DNA of 64,000 nt, from contig JADJXR010000001.1 of NCBI GenBank assembly GCA_016710285.1, positions 3,474,501 to 3,538,500 of the forward strand, read 5' to 3'. The position numbers and the translations under genes are program-made. Below are positions 42,325 to 51,876 of this stretch, one piece after another (position 1 is the stretch's first letter; every line of letters starts with the position of its first letter). Origin of the DNA: Chlorobiota bacterium. GTDB lineage: Bacteria; Bacteroidota; Ignavibacteria; OLB7. The notes below the pieces were generated by a model that saw only the letters and a list, made by a program, of their open reading frames with translations, searched no databases and was not told the DNA's origin.

Positions 42325-43668
42325 TCACACCTCTTCTTCCCCGTCGAACAGTATCTGCCCGCGGTCATCAACGGTCACGGAGATGGTGTCGCCGTTGGCA
42401 AATTTTCCTTCAAGAACCATTGCGGAGATTGGGTTGATCAGCTTGGATTGGATCACCCGTTTCAGCGGGCGCGCGCCAAAGGTGATGTCGTATCCCAATT
42501 TTGCCAGCCAATCTTTTGCGTCGTTGGTGATGGCGAACCCGATGCCGTTCCCCCGCAGCAACCGCGAAACGCTATCTATCTGGATGTCAACAATCTGCCG
42601 AATCTCTGCCTCGGTTAGTGGCTTGAAAACGATGATGTCGTCAATGCGGTTCAGGAACTCGGGGCGCATCTGCTGGCGCAGCAGCTCCATCAGTTTCACC
42701 CGAAGCTCCCCCATCACCGATTCCCGATTGGACTCCGTGATGGTGGCCAGCCGCTCCTGAATCAAGTTGGACCCCAGGTTGGAGGTCATAATGATGATCG
42801 TGTTTCGGAAGTTCACCTCGTGCCCTTTGCTGTCGGTCAGGCGGCCGTCGTCCAGCACTTGCAGAAGGATGTTGAAGACTTCCGGGTGCGCCTTCTCGAT
42901 CTCATCCAGCAGCACCACCGAGTACGGGTGGCGGCGAACGGCTTCGGTAAGTTGGCCCCCTTCCTCGTAGCCAACGTAGCCAGGGGGCGCGCCAATCAAG
43001 CGGCTTACGGAGAATTTCTCCATGTACTCGGACATGTCAATCCGGACCACTGCCCGCTCGTCGTCGAACAGGAATTCGGCCAAGGCGCGCGCAAGTTCGG
43101 TTTTGCCAACGCCGGTGGTTCCCATAAAAATGAACGACCCGATGGGGCGGTGCTGGTCCTGCAACCCCGCACGCGAGCGGCGGATGGCGTTGGAAACAGC
43201 GGTGACAGCATCGTCTTGGCCAATCACCCGCTGGTGCAGGCGGTCCTCCATTCGTAGCAGTTTTGTCCGCTCGCTTTCCAGCATCCGTTGCACGGGGATG
43301 CCGGTCCATTTTGCCACGATCTCGGCAATGTCATCCCCCTCCACTTCCTCTTTCAGCATCCGTGTGGTTTGTTGGGCAGCTTCTAACTTCTTGTTGGTTT
43401 CGGCCACCTGTTTTTCCAGCTCGGCAATTTTTCCGTAGCGGATCTCGGCCACTTTCCCCAGGTCGCCTTGCCGTTCGTAGTTGGCGGCCTCGGTCTTCAG
43501 CTCTTCGATCTGGCTTTTCATGCTGCGGATGGTGCTGATAAGGTCCTTCTCCAGCTGCCATTGCGCTTTTAGGTGGTCCCGTTGTTCGTTCAGTTGCGCA
43601 AGCTCTTGTTCGATTTCTGCAAGCCGTACTCGTGTGGCTGCCAGTGCATCGTTTTCTGAAAGTGCCAT
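42325..43668 (-). CDS. ClpB-like disaggregase lacking the N-domain and first ATPase domain
   Basis: 447 residues that match only the C-terminal half of ClpB/Hsp104, whose normal length is about 860. Residues 1-110 correspond to the coiled-coil middle domain ([40 protein letters not shown]). Residues 120-447 are a complete second AAA+ domain: Walker A GTTGVGKT at 183-190, pore loop GYVGYE at 230-235, Walker B VVLLDE at 251-256, and sensor-2 GARPLKR. The Walker A has Thr where Pro is usual. There is an in-frame stop shortly upstream of the ATG and no ClpB-like sequence in any frame up to plsY. TAAATTTC, a near -7 box, lies 5 bases before the ATG. It may be a stable half-ClpB or a remnant. Confidence 0.85.
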   Translation of the reverse strand: MALSENDALAATRVRLAEIEQELAQLNEQRDHLKAQWQLEKDLISTIRSMKSQIEELKTEAANYERQGDLGKVAEIRYGKIAELEKQVAETNKKLEAAQQTTRMLKEEVEGDDIAEIVAKWTGIPVQRMLESERTKLLRMEDRLHQRVIGQDDAVTAVSNAIRRSRAGLQDQHRPIGSFIFMGTTGVGKTELARALAEFLFDDERAVVRIDMSEYMEKFSVSRLIGAPPGYVGYEEGGQLTEAVRRHPYSVVLLDEIEKAHPEVFNILLQVLDDGRLTDSKGHEVNFRNTIIIMTSNLGSNLIQERLATITESNRESVMGELRVKLMELLRQQMRPEFLNRIDDIIVFKPLTEAEIRQIVDIQIDSVSRLLRGNGIGFAITNDAKDWLAKLGYDITFGARPLKRVIQSKLINPISAMVLEGKFANGDTISVTVDDRGQILFDGEEEV

Positions 43669-44027
43669 ATCTGGAAATTTAAAGTTTGGTGATGTATGAT
43701 GGATGCTGGCCGTTAGTGCAAGGTGGATTGGTTAGCAATCATCCCGTTGCCGTGTCGCCGTGGCAAGAAACGAACAAGTTGCGGAATTGATTGCGTGCCG
43801 GGGTGTTGCCGCTACGCATCGTAACCGGCGGCATGGTGTGGCAGCCGTTGTTCCGCGCCGTTGCACTTCCGGTCCCTTGTTCTGCGTCTTCTTCGCACAG
43901 ATTCACAAGAAGGGGGTGGCGCATGTGCGTCTGGTTCGGTAGTTTCGCTGCCAAATCAGATGAATACCGACCTCCTCCGCAGTCTTCTGACCCTTTCAGC
44001 TTCCCGATCGTTAGACCCGCTTTTCCA
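43669..44027. other. Divergent gap between the half-ClpB gene and plsY
   Basis: 359 bases without convincing coding sequence. Next to the half-ClpB start is TAAATTTC on the minus strand (43674-43681). On the plus side TAGTTTCG (43940-43947) resembles other -7 candidates in this window and lies about 80 bases from plsY, without a -33 partner. No remnant of a ClpB first ATPase domain is visible. Confidence 0.5.
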
Positions 44028-44699
44028 ATGGACATAGCTCTCATCGTCATTATCTCCTATCTGTTAGGCTCTATCCCTTCGGCAGTGATTGTCAGCAAGC
44101 TGTTTTACGGCTTCGACATCCGCGAGAAGGGGAGCGGCAATATGGGGAGCACCAACACATTTCGGGTGTTGGGCTGGAAGGCCGGGACGCTTGTCCAGCT
44201 GATGGACATCTGCAAAGGAGTTTTGGCGGTGCTGCTGGCGGTGTATTTGTTCGAGGGGCGGTTGCCGTTCCCGAACGCCACCGGGTTCCAGGACATCACC
44301 ATCGTGAAAACAATCGCTGGGGTCTCGGCGGTGCTTGGGCATATCTGGACGGCGTTTGCCGGATTTAAGGGGGGGAAAGGGGTGAACACTGCCTTGGGAA
44401 TGCTGGTGGCCATTGCCCCGATTGAGCTTGCCGTTGCCGCCGGATTGTTCGCGATTGTTGTGGCGGCATCGGGCTACATTTCGCTTGGCTCCATTGTTGG
44501 CGCGATTTCCTTGCCAACCACCATGGCATTCCGCTACAACGTCCTTGGGGTGGATATCCAGGGATACCACACGCTGATCTTTTTCTGCATTGGCCTTGCC
44601 GCGCTGCTGGTGTTTGCGCACCGCTCCAACATCAAACGGTTGGTGGAGGGGCGCGAAAATCGTTTTACCAAGCTCTGGCTGTTCGGGAAACATCGTTAA
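44028..44699 (+). CDS. plsY: Glycerol-3-phosphate acyltransferase PlsY
   Basis: 223-residue integral membrane enzyme that moves an acyl group from acyl phosphate to glycerol 3-phosphate, the first step of phospholipid synthesis. All PlsY motifs are present: GSGNMGSTNTFRVLGWKAG, GFKGGKGVNTALG and FAHRSNIKRL. About five membrane segments are seen. The ATG at 44028 starts the first membrane helix, so the longer open frame from 43791 is rejected. gpsA follows after 6 bases and makes the glycerol 3-phosphate used here. Confidence 0.96.
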   Translation: MDIALIVIISYLLGSIPSAVIVSKLFYGFDIREKGSGNMGSTNTFRVLGWKAGTLVQLMDICKGVLAVLLAVYLFEGRLPFPNATGFQDITIVKTIAGVSAVLGHIWTAFAGFKGGKGVNTALGMLVAIAPIELAVAAGLFAIVVAASGYISLGSIVGAISLPTTMAFRYNVLGVDIQGYHTLIFFCIGLAALLVFAHRSNIKRLVEGRENRFTKLWLFGKHR

Positions 44700-44705
44700 T
44701 CCACA

Positions 44706-45698
44706 ATGAACGTTGGCTGCATCGGAGCCGGAAGCTGGGGGACCACCCTTGCAATCCATCTTGCTGAACTTGGGCACAACGTGCAGTTGTGGGCGTGGGA
44801 TGCCGAGCAACGCCGCCGGCTTGCGGCCGAACGCCAGAACAGCACTTACCTTCCCGGGATTCCATTTCCCCCAACCCTTCACGTTGTTGAAACCCTTGCC
44901 CAGGCGGTTTCCGCTTCGGTGGTGCTGATTGCTACCCCAACCCAATTTATCCGCGCCACACTCTCCGCGATTGATCCTTCCGCGCTTGCCGGACGGGTGG
45001 TTGTTAGTGCCTCCAAAGGGATTGAGCAAGGTTCGCTGCTTCGCATCAGCGAACTGCTTGCCGAAACCCATGGAGTTCCCGCCGAACAGTTCGTTGCCCT
45101 TTCCGGTCCCAGCCATGCCGAGGAGGTCTCCAGAAAAATCCCCACGCTGATCGTTTCAGGAAGCCGGAGCAAGGAGACGGCCGAGGCGATTCGTGACCTG
45201 TTCACCACCGATTCGTTGCGGGTGTACAGCAGCACCGATGTGGTGGGGGTTGAGCTTGGCGGGGCATTGAAAAACCCGATTGCCCTTTGCGCCGGAATTA
45301 TTGACGGGCTGGGGTTTGGCGACAACACCAAAGCCGCGCTTATCACCCGCGCATTGGCCGAGATGACCCGCATTGGGGTGATGCTTGGTGCCGATCCGCA
45401 AACGTTCAGCGGGCTTTCCGGGCTGGGGGACCTTGTGGTCACCTGCTTCAGCCGCCACAGCCGCAACCGATACGTTGGGGAGCAGATTGGGAAGGGGAGA
45501 AACTTGCAGGAGATTATCGCCGAGATGCAGATGGTGGCCGAGGGGGTGACAACCACGGCATCGGCCTACGAATTAGCCCAACGGCACGGGGTGGAGCTGC
45601 CGATTATCAACGAGGTCTATCACATCCTGTTCGAAGGGAAGGACCCTCGCGTGGCCACCCGCCGATTGATGACGCGGGAGACAAAAGGGGAGGCCTAA
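44706..45698 (+). CDS. gpsA: Glycerol-3-phosphate dehydrogenase [NAD(P)+]
   Basis: 330-residue GpsA, which reduces dihydroxyacetone phosphate to sn-glycerol 3-phosphate. The N-terminal Rossmann motif is GAGSWGTTLA. The catalytic region is GVELGGALKNPIALCAGIID, and substrate-binding GFGDNTKAALITRALAEM follows. Length is typical. It is 6 bases downstream of plsY, forming a two-gene phospholipid-precursor operon. Confidence 0.97.
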   Translation: MNVGCIGAGSWGTTLAIHLAELGHNVQLWAWDAEQRRRLAAERQNSTYLPGIPFPPTLHVVETLAQAVSASVVLIATPTQFIRATLSAIDPSALAGRVVVSASKGIEQGSLLRISELLAETHGVPAEQFVALSGPSHAEEVSRKIPTLIVSGSRSKETAEAIRDLFTTDSLRVYSSTDVVGVELGGALKNPIALCAGIIDGLGFGDNTKAALITRALAEMTRIGVMLGADPQTFSGLSGLGDLVVTCFSRHSRNRYVGEQIGKGRNLQEIIAEMQMVAEGVTTTASAYELAQRHGVELPIINEVYHILFEGKDPRVATRRLMTRETKGEA

Positions 45699-45738
45699 CC
45701 GTGCGCCTTCCCCCCCCTGTGTGTGAGTAACGCGCTAC

Positions 45739-46101
45739 TTATTCTTCCTCTCCCTCTTCGGCCCCGGCCAAATCCGCCAGTGCTTCTTCGCGGGTGTCGT
45801 AGATGTACAGGACTTGGTCCAGGTGGGCAAGTTCGATCAAGGATTTCACGGTGGGTGTTAGCCCAACGATGATGGAATATCCCCCCGACGCTTTCATCTC
45901 ACGGTGTGCCAGAAGCATCGCCCCAAGCCCCGCGCTGTCGCAGTAGATAATCTGGCTCATATCAATGAACAGCACCTCGATGCCGGCACGGCACAGCACC
46001 ACTAACTCCCCTTTGAAGTCAGATGAAGTTGTTGAATCAAGCCGATCCTCCTGGATGGTGAGGGTGGCCGTGTTGTCAATGTGGTCAACGGAATAACGCA
46101 T
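45739..46101 (-). CDS. STAS-domain anti-sigma factor antagonist
   Basis: 120-residue single STAS domain like SpoIIAA/RsbV. The conserved phosphorylatable serine is in IIYCDSAGLGAML. Such proteins free a sigma factor or control another partner by binding a kinase/anti-sigma factor, depending on phosphorylation. No cognate kinase is in the window. The C-terminus is a short run of Glu. It follows the FtsX-type permease gene by 96 bases on the minus strand. Confidence 0.88.
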   Translation of the reverse strand: MRYSVDHIDNTATLTIQEDRLDSTTSSDFKGELVVLCRAGIEVLFIDMSQIIYCDSAGLGAMLLAHREMKASGGYSIIVGLTPTVKSLIELAHLDQVLYIYDTREEALADLAGAEEGEEE

Positions 46102-46197
46102 AACGGATGAGTAGTTGTTGATGTGGCCGCAAAGATACGCGAAGAAGTCGGCTTGCCGGTGGATACCAAGTGGATTGCATTCCCCCTGTTCGGAATT

Positions 46198-47517
46198 TTA
46201 CTCATACCGGACTGCATCGGCAGGAAGGAGCTTGGCAGCGCGGCGGGCGGGGTAGATGGCGGCAATGCCGGAAAGGGCCAACGCCGTGGCGCTGATAATG
46301 GCAATGTCGCTTACCCGCATCTGGACCGGAAGCGCCGAGATGATGTACACGCTGTTGTTCAGCGGAATCAGCCCGTACTCCTGTTGCAGCAAGCAGATAA
46401 TCACCCCTTTTATCACCCCGGCAATGGTCCCAACCAGGCCAATCAGCAGCCCCTGGCGAAGGAAGATGGAGCGCACCGCTGCATCGGTTGCCCCCATTGA
46501 TTTCAGGATGCCGATGTCGCGCCCTTTCTCCTTCACCAGCATCGTGAGCGACCCCAGCACATTGAACACCGCCACGATGATAATCAGCGAAAGGATCACG
46601 AACGCGGCCCACCGCTCAAGCTCCATCACCGCCAGAAGGTCGCGGTGCAAGTCCTGCCACGTGTCCACCCGGTACCCGGTTCCCAGTGTTGTTTGCAGTT
46701 GCTTCCCAACCGCCTCGGCTTGTTCAATATCGTTCACCCGAACCTCAATGCCCATCACTCCGCTGGGGAGCGCGAACAGTTGGCGCGCGGTGGCAAGGTC
46801 GGTGTAGGCGCGGTAGGTGTCGTACTCCTTGTTGCTTGATTCAAACACCCCCGTCACCACCGAGCGGATGATGGTGGGGGAGGCGTACTGCGTCAGCGAT
46901 TCCTCCAGCCCGCTTTGGCTAAGGAGCGACAGGGTGTCCCCCTTGCGGATGCGGAGATCGAAGCTGAGCGCGCGGCCCAACACAATCGGGTGGGGAAGCT
47001 GGGGCGTGCCATCGGGAAGGGAACCGGAGACCATGGCTTTGGCCAGCCCGATTGCCGATCCGGCATCGGCTGCGTTCATTCCCCGAATCTCAATCACCTT
47101 CAGTTCGTTCCCGATCATCAGTGCCGAGCGGCCGTTGATGAACGGGCCGGCGGCCTTCACTTCAGGGATTGCTTGAACGATGCGGATCAGCGAATCGGCG
47201 TTCTGAATCGGGCCCTCAACCGCGGTGATGCGGATGTGGGGGTCGAATCCCACCAGCAGCGATTTCACAATCCCGTTGAACCCGTTGAACACCCCAAGCA
47301 CGCAGATCAGCGCCCACACGCCAATGTTGATGCCGCACACCGAGATTGCGGAGATGATGGTGATAAGGCTAACCCGCTTCCGCTTGTAGATCAGCCAGCC
47401 AAAAAAGAAGATTGCTGCGAAGACATCGAACACGACGATTGCCAAAATTGCAGCGATGATGCCAAACTGGAGCTTCCCGCGAAGGTACCGCCCAGCCACG
47501 AACTGTTCCCATGTCAT
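46198..47517 (-). CDS. FtsX/LolC-type ABC transporter permease
   Basis: 439-residue inner-membrane permease of the MacB/LolCE/FtsX class. The layout is one membrane helix, a large periplasmic domain, then three C-terminal helices (AAFVILSLIIIVAVFNVLGSL and following). The segment EKGRDIGILKSMGATDAAVRS is the coupling motif of LolC/LolE. N-terminal FVAGRYLRGK is the usual start. An extra hydrophobic segment lies near residues 17-42. Likely role: lipoprotein release to the outer membrane, working with a LolD-type ATPase that is not in this window. Confidence 0.85.
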   Translation of the reverse strand: MTWEQFVAGRYLRGKLQFGIIAAILAIVVFDVFAAIFFFGWLIYKRKRVSLITIISAISVCGINIGVWALICVLGVFNGFNGIVKSLLVGFDPHIRITAVEGPIQNADSLIRIVQAIPEVKAAGPFINGRSALMIGNELKVIEIRGMNAADAGSAIGLAKAMVSGSLPDGTPQLPHPIVLGRALSFDLRIRKGDTLSLLSQSGLEESLTQYASPTIIRSVVTGVFESSNKEYDTYRAYTDLATARQLFALPSGVMGIEVRVNDIEQAEAVGKQLQTTLGTGYRVDTWQDLHRDLLAVMELERWAAFVILSLIIIVAVFNVLGSLTMLVKEKGRDIGILKSMGATDAAVRSIFLRQGLLIGLVGTIAGVIKGVIICLLQQEYGLIPLNNSVYIISALPVQMRVSDIAIISATALALSGIAAIYPARRAAKLLPADAVRYE

Positions 47518-47572
47518 GCGCCAAAGCTACGAGATTCCCTTCACGGGCGCGCCATTTTTGGGCGCGTGATTG

Positions 47573-47580
47573 TACTTTTG
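47573..47580 (+). promoter_or_regulatory. -7 promoter element before the GT2 gene
   Basis: TACTTTTG matches TAnnTTTG exactly and ends 7 bases before the ATG at 47588, implying a very short or absent 5' leader. No TTTG lies at the expected -33 spacing. Confidence 0.4.
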
Positions 47581-47587
47581 CCCCCCT

Positions 47588-48694
47588 ATGATTCTTGAAA
47601 TCTTCCTTGTTGCTTCCTGCGCCCTGTATGCCCTGAACTATGTGGTGCTGCTGGCCGGGCGGCGGCGGGTGGTTGCGCTCCCCCGGCGTTTCCCCGCCGA
47701 ATGGCCTTCAATCTCCATCCTTGTTGCTGCCCGGAACGAGCAGCGGAACATCCGCGCTTGCCTGCAATCGCTGCTTGCCCAGGATTATCCCGCCGACCGT
47801 TTGCAGCTGATTGCCATGAACGATGAGTCGGAGGATGAGACCCTGGCGATCATGCAGCAGGTTGCCGCCGCGTTCCCGGAACGGTTGCGGGTGGTTAGCA
47901 CGGTTGCGGAAGCGTCGGCGGCGGTGCGTGGCAAGGCGCGTGCGCTGGCGCAAGGAATTGACCACGCCACCGGGGAGATTCTTCTGTTCACCGATGCCGA
48001 TTGCACACCCCCGCCAACTTGGGCGCGAAGCGTTGTGCAGCATCTTTCCAGCGATGTTGATGTTGCCACCGGCTTCACGATTGTTGGCCACACCACCACC
48101 TTCGGCGCGTTGCAGGCACTGGATTGGCTGCACCTTCATGCGATTGCCTCGGCAGCGTTGCAGCTTGGGGTGCTGATGGGCTGCATCGGCAACAATTTTG
48201 CGATCCGGCGAAGCGCGTACCAGCGTGTGGGGGGATACCGTGGCATGGAGTTCTCGGTGACGGAGGACTTCGCGCTGTTTGCCGCGGTGCTCCGGACCGG
48301 CGGGCGCGGAATCTTTCACTGCCACCCCGATGCCGCAATGCAAACCGAGCCATGCCCAACGCTCCCCGACGTGCTTCGGCAAAAGCAGAGGTGGGCGCGC
48401 GGGGGGATTGCCATGAGCGCGAAAGGAAAGATGGTGTTGGTGATTGCCGTGCTGATGATGGCCTCCATCACCATTGCGCCGTTCCACTCGCTGGCCCTTT
48501 GGGGAATCGTCTGGGGGTGCAAATTCGTTTGCGATCTGGCGTTGATGGTTCCCACCATGGCACGGCTGCGGATGCTTCCGTTGCTCCGCCATTTTTTGCT
48601 GTTCGAGTTCTATTTCATCGCCCAAGCCCTTGTCACCCCGCTCCTCCTGTTCCGCCGCACCGTGGTTTGGAAGGGAAGGGAGTACCAGAGTTAG
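47588..48694 (+). CDS. Family-2 glycosyltransferase, membrane-bound
   Basis: 368-residue processive-type glycosyltransferase. It has one N-terminal membrane helix, then a GT-A domain with SISILVAARNEQRNI, the metal-binding FTDADC, the acceptor-region TEDFAL and the QxxRW motif as QKQRWARGG. C-terminal membrane helices follow. It transfers a sugar from a nucleotide donor to a lipid or polymer in the inner membrane; the product is unknown. It starts at the ATG at 47588, just after a TACTTTTG box. It is convergent with the MsbA-like gene, with repeats between. Confidence 0.9.
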   Translation: MILEIFLVASCALYALNYVVLLAGRRRVVALPRRFPAEWPSISILVAARNEQRNIRACLQSLLAQDYPADRLQLIAMNDESEDETLAIMQQVAAAFPERLRVVSTVAEASAAVRGKARALAQGIDHATGEILLFTDADCTPPPTWARSVVQHLSSDVDVATGFTIVGHTTTFGALQALDWLHLHAIASAALQLGVLMGCIGNNFAIRRSAYQRVGGYRGMEFSVTEDFALFAAVLRTGGRGIFHCHPDAAMQTEPCPTLPDVLRQKQRWARGGIAMSAKGKMVLVIAVLMMASITIAPFHSLALWGIVWGCKFVCDLALMVPTMARLRMLPLLRHFLLFEFYFIAQALVTPLLLFRRTVVWKGREYQS

Positions 48695-48695
48695 C

Positions 48696-48977
48696 GGTAG
48701 CGGTTGTCCCGACGAAGGTCGGGGTAGCGGCCCCGACCTCCGTCGGGGTTGCTAACAGGTCTTTAGCCTGCCCCGCGTCAGGGAGGAGGATGGCGCCGAA
48801 GGCTAAAGACCTTCGGCTACCCGGGCAGAAGTTGTCCCGACGAAGTCGGGGTAGCGGCCCCGACCTCCGTCGGGGTTGCTAACAGGTCTTTAGCCTGCCC
48901 CGTGTCAGAAGGGAGGATGGCACCGAAGGCTAAAGACCTTTTATCAATCCCGACGAAGGTCGGGACGGCTACCCGGG
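48696..48977 (+). repeat. Dispersed palindromic repeat cluster, locus 3
   Basis: Two near-identical units in the same orientation fill the gap between the convergent GT2 and MsbA-like genes. Each has CCCGACGAAGTCGGG-type and CCCCGACCTCCGTCGGGG hairpins, the arm AGGTCTTTAGCCTGCC, a spacer ending GGAGGATGGC, and the inverse arm GGCTAAAGACC. The second unit is longer and ends in a further CCCGACGAAGGTCGGG hairpin and GGCTACCC. The right end includes the stop codon of the MsbA-like gene (48969-48971). Confidence 0.85.
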
Positions 48978-50789
48978 TATCTGCTCCCCAAGCTCCACCA
49001 GTTTCCGATACGTCCCGTTGTTTGCCATTAATTCTTCGTGGGTTCCTTCCTCCACCACGCGGCCTTCGTCAATCACCGCAATGTTGTGGGCGGCGCGGAT
49101 GGTGGAAAGTCGGTGGGCAATCACGATTGCGGTTCGGTTCACCAGCAACCGGTTGATCGCCTCCTGCACCAGCTTTTCCGACTCGTTATCCAACGCCGAG
49201 GTCGCCTCGTCGAACAGCAAGATTTGCGGGTCGCGGACCAGTGCGCGGGCAATCGCCAGCCGCTGCCGTTGCCCGCCGGAAAGCAGCACCCCGCGGTCGC
49301 CAATGTAGGTCTGGTATCCATCCGGCATGGCGGCAATAAACTGGTGGGCGTTGGCCGCACGCGCGGCGGATTCCACCGTTGCCAGGTCCACATCCCCCAA
49401 CCCGTAGGCGATGTTGTTGAAGATGGTATCGTTGAACAGCAGCGATTCCTGCGTCACCATTCCAAACAGCCGCCGGTAGCTTCCGGTCTCAAGCTGGCGA
49501 ATGTCGGTTCCGTCAAGCAGGATGCTCCCCGATTCGGGATCGTAAAACCGCGCCACCAAATCGGCCAATGTTGATTTCCCCCCGCCGGAAGGCCCCACCA
49601 ACGCCACGGTCTGCCCACGCTTGATCGTGAGGTCAATCCCTTGCAGGACCGGGGTCTCGGGACGGTAGCGGAAGCTCACGCCGCGCAGGGTGATGGCCTC
49701 GCGCAGCCCCTGCGCCGGAATCGTTCCGCCGGTTGGCTCCTGTGGTTCGTTCAGCAACTCTATCACCCGCTCGGCAGCCACCATTCCGCGTTGGATGTTG
49801 GTGGGAAGGGAGATGATGGCGGTGATCGGCCCCATGATGGCGAACAACAGGAAAAGGAAGGTGAACAACTCCGGTCCCGAAAGCGTCCCTTCAATCACGT
49901 TGCTTCCGCCGTAGAACAGCACCACAATCAGCGCAACAATGGCGAACAGCTCGCTGGCGGGTCCGGTGGAGTGGGTGACGCGGCCATGCTTCACGGCAGA
50001 TTTCACGTAGTAGTTGGTCTGCTGGCCGAACCTTCCCGACTCCGCCGCCTCGGCATTGTAGCCTTTGACGATTCGGATATTCTGGAACGCCTCCTGCAAC
50101 CGGCTGTTGATGCTTCCCAGCGTTGCTTGCATCCGTTCGGAGTATCGCCGCACGTACTTGCGCAGCACCTGGATCATCACCACCGAAAGGATGCTGGTGC
50201 TGAAGGCAATCAGCGTAAGGGTGGGGGAGATGCCCAGCAGAAGAAACAGCATGAAGATCACCTGGAACGGTTCCTGGATCAGCATCCGCAACGTGGGGGT
50301 CAGCGCGGCGTTCATGGCTCCAACGTCGTTGGTCATCACCGACATCAGGTCCCCAAGCCGGCGGTTGTGGAAGTATCCCAGCGGAAGCCGCACGGCGTGG
50401 TCGAACATCCGGTTGCGAACGTCGCGGATGAACCGCTCCTCCACCGCAGTGTTCAGCAAGTAGCTGGCGTACTTCGCCACGTTTTTCAGCAGGAAGATCA
50501 CCATAATCAGCAAGCAGAGTTTCCAAAGCGAGGCAAGCCGGTCGCTGGGGACAATCACCAACTGGGTCAGCGGGTTTAGGATGCCGGAGGTAAGGGTTGT
50601 TCCGGTGGAGCCAAGCGCGCCGGCGGAATCCCCTGCGGAACCGTCGGGGAAAATCAGCTTCATAATCGGCATGATGATGCTGATGGTAAGCGTGCTGAAG
50701 AAGGAATGGGCCATGCTAAGCAGCACCAGCAATCCCATCCATCCCACGTAGGGGCGAAGCATCGGAAAAAGGTGGCGGAAGGGCTTCAT
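48969..50789 (-). CDS. MsbA-like ABC exporter (fused permease-ATPase)
   Basis: 606-residue half-transporter with six membrane helices followed by an ATPase domain. ATPase motifs: Walker A VGPSGGGKST, signature LSGGQRQRLAIARAL, Walker B ILLFDEATSALD, H-loop IAHRLSTIR. It resembles lipid/lipid-sugar flippases such as MsbA. It overlaps the GT9 gene by 3 bases. The operon (phosphohexomutase, GalT-like, GT9, exporter) suggests export of a glycolipid or oligosaccharide. The stop codon lies inside the dispersed repeat. Confidence 0.92.
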   Translation of the reverse strand: MKPFRHLFPMLRPYVGWMGLLVLLSMAHSFFSTLTISIIMPIMKLIFPDGSAGDSAGALGSTGTTLTSGILNPLTQLVIVPSDRLASLWKLCLLIMVIFLLKNVAKYASYLLNTAVEERFIRDVRNRMFDHAVRLPLGYFHNRRLGDLMSVMTNDVGAMNAALTPTLRMLIQEPFQVIFMLFLLLGISPTLTLIAFSTSILSVVMIQVLRKYVRRYSERMQATLGSINSRLQEAFQNIRIVKGYNAEAAESGRFGQQTNYYVKSAVKHGRVTHSTGPASELFAIVALIVVLFYGGSNVIEGTLSGPELFTFLFLLFAIMGPITAIISLPTNIQRGMVAAERVIELLNEPQEPTGGTIPAQGLREAITLRGVSFRYRPETPVLQGIDLTIKRGQTVALVGPSGGGKSTLADLVARFYDPESGSILLDGTDIRQLETGSYRRLFGMVTQESLLFNDTIFNNIAYGLGDVDLATVESAARAANAHQFIAAMPDGYQTYIGDRGVLLSGGQRQRLAIARALVRDPQILLFDEATSALDNESEKLVQEAINRLLVNRTAIVIAHRLSTIRAAHNIAVIDEGRVVEEGTHEELMANNGTYRKLVELGEQIPG

Positions 50790-51871
50790 GGCGTTGGGGA
50801 TTCTTGCTTGGCGATTGGTTCGGTGGATTGCGCCGGCGGTGGCAACAGTTCCAGAATCGCCGCCAGCACACGTTCTGCTGCAATCATCGTTAGCTCTCCA
50901 TCTCCATCAACCACCCGAAACGGAACCCCCCACGGCTGCCATGCTTCAATGCTTCGGGCGTGTGCGGCAATCACCACGGTCGGCTTCCCCAACGCTGCCG
51001 AAAGATGCACGATGGAGGTGTCGGGGGTGGCAATCACCGCGGCTCCAGAAAGGCGTTCTGCAAACTGGGCAAAGCTACGGGTCGGGGCAATCAGCTGCGC
51101 GCCGCTTCCGGCAACGATCTGTTCGGCAAAGGCTTCATCCCCCGGCTTGCAGGCAACGGCAACCGCCACGCCCCGCTGGCGCAGCAGCCCGCAAAGGGCT
51201 GTGAAGTTCTTGGTCCCCCAATATTTCGCCGGCTCGCTCCCGCTGATGTTTAGCACAACCGTGCCGCTGGCTTCCGCTTCTTGATTCAGCCGGATCCGCA
51301 GCCGCTGGCCGTTGTGCAACGGCTGCGGGCCGATTGGCGAAATACCAAGCGGAGCCAGCAGCAGCGAGGTCTCCCGAACGATGTGGATTGGCCCCGCCGC
51401 TCGCGGAATTGCGGCATCGTACAGGGTGGAGGATTTCCCGGCGAACCCGATCTTCCACACCGCACCGCTTAGTGCCGTCAAGGCCGCCGCGCTTGCGGAA
51501 TCGTTCGCCACAAGGTTGATGGCAAAGTCGTACCGCGTGCGCCGAATCGCCCGCATCACCTTCCAGGTTCCAACCGCCGAAACGGGGACCACGTGGGTCC
51601 GGTTGATGTCGGGGATCAGTTCGGCAACGGCGGCGTTTTTTGCGCCAAGCAGCAACCCAATGGTGGCGTTCGGGAAACGCTGGCGAACCAGTTGGATGCT
51701 GGCCGTTGTGATAATCGCGTCCCCGATTCGATCGGGGCGAACAAGCAGGATGGAAGGGGTGGAAGGAAGGGTGGAGATGGAACCCCCGCCAGGGCGGCCC
51801 GCCCGCCGCGACAGCAGCCACAGCACGCAGCGGCGCAACCATCCTTCGGCACGTTTGGCAAGCGTTCCCAC
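50786..51871 (-). CDS. Family-9 glycosyltransferase (heptosyltransferase-like)
   Basis: 361-residue GT-B enzyme of family GT9, which includes the LPS heptosyltransferases. Visible motifs are the N-terminal ILLVRPDRIGDAIITT, the central VVLNISGSEPAKYW and the C-terminal AAVIATPDTSIVHLSAALGKPTVVI. The GTG at 51871, 5 bases after the GalT-like stop, is the best start. The longer open frame reaching 52066 overlaps that gene. The 3' end overlaps the exporter start. It probably adds a sugar to a lipid-linked acceptor that the exporter then moves. Confidence 0.88.
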   Translation of the reverse strand: MGTLAKRAEGWLRRCVLWLLSRRAGRPGGGSISTLPSTPSILLVRPDRIGDAIITTASIQLVRQRFPNATIGLLLGAKNAAVAELIPDINRTHVVPVSAVGTWKVMRAIRRTRYDFAINLVANDSASAAALTALSGAVWKIGFAGKSSTLYDAAIPRAAGPIHIVRETSLLLAPLGISPIGPQPLHNGQRLRIRLNQEAEASGTVVLNISGSEPAKYWGTKNFTALCGLLRQRGVAVAVACKPGDEAFAEQIVAGSGAQLIAPTRSFAQFAERLSGAAVIATPDTSIVHLSAALGKPTVVIAAHARSIEAWQPWGVPFRVVDGDGELTMIAAERVLAAILELLPPPAQSTEPIAKQESPTP

Positions 51872-51876
51872 CGGCC

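Noticed and set aside
43739..44050. Minus-strand open frame upstream of the half-ClpB gene as a possible missing ClpB N-terminal half
   Set aside because: Its translation shows no Walker A, Walker B or ClpB N-domain pattern.
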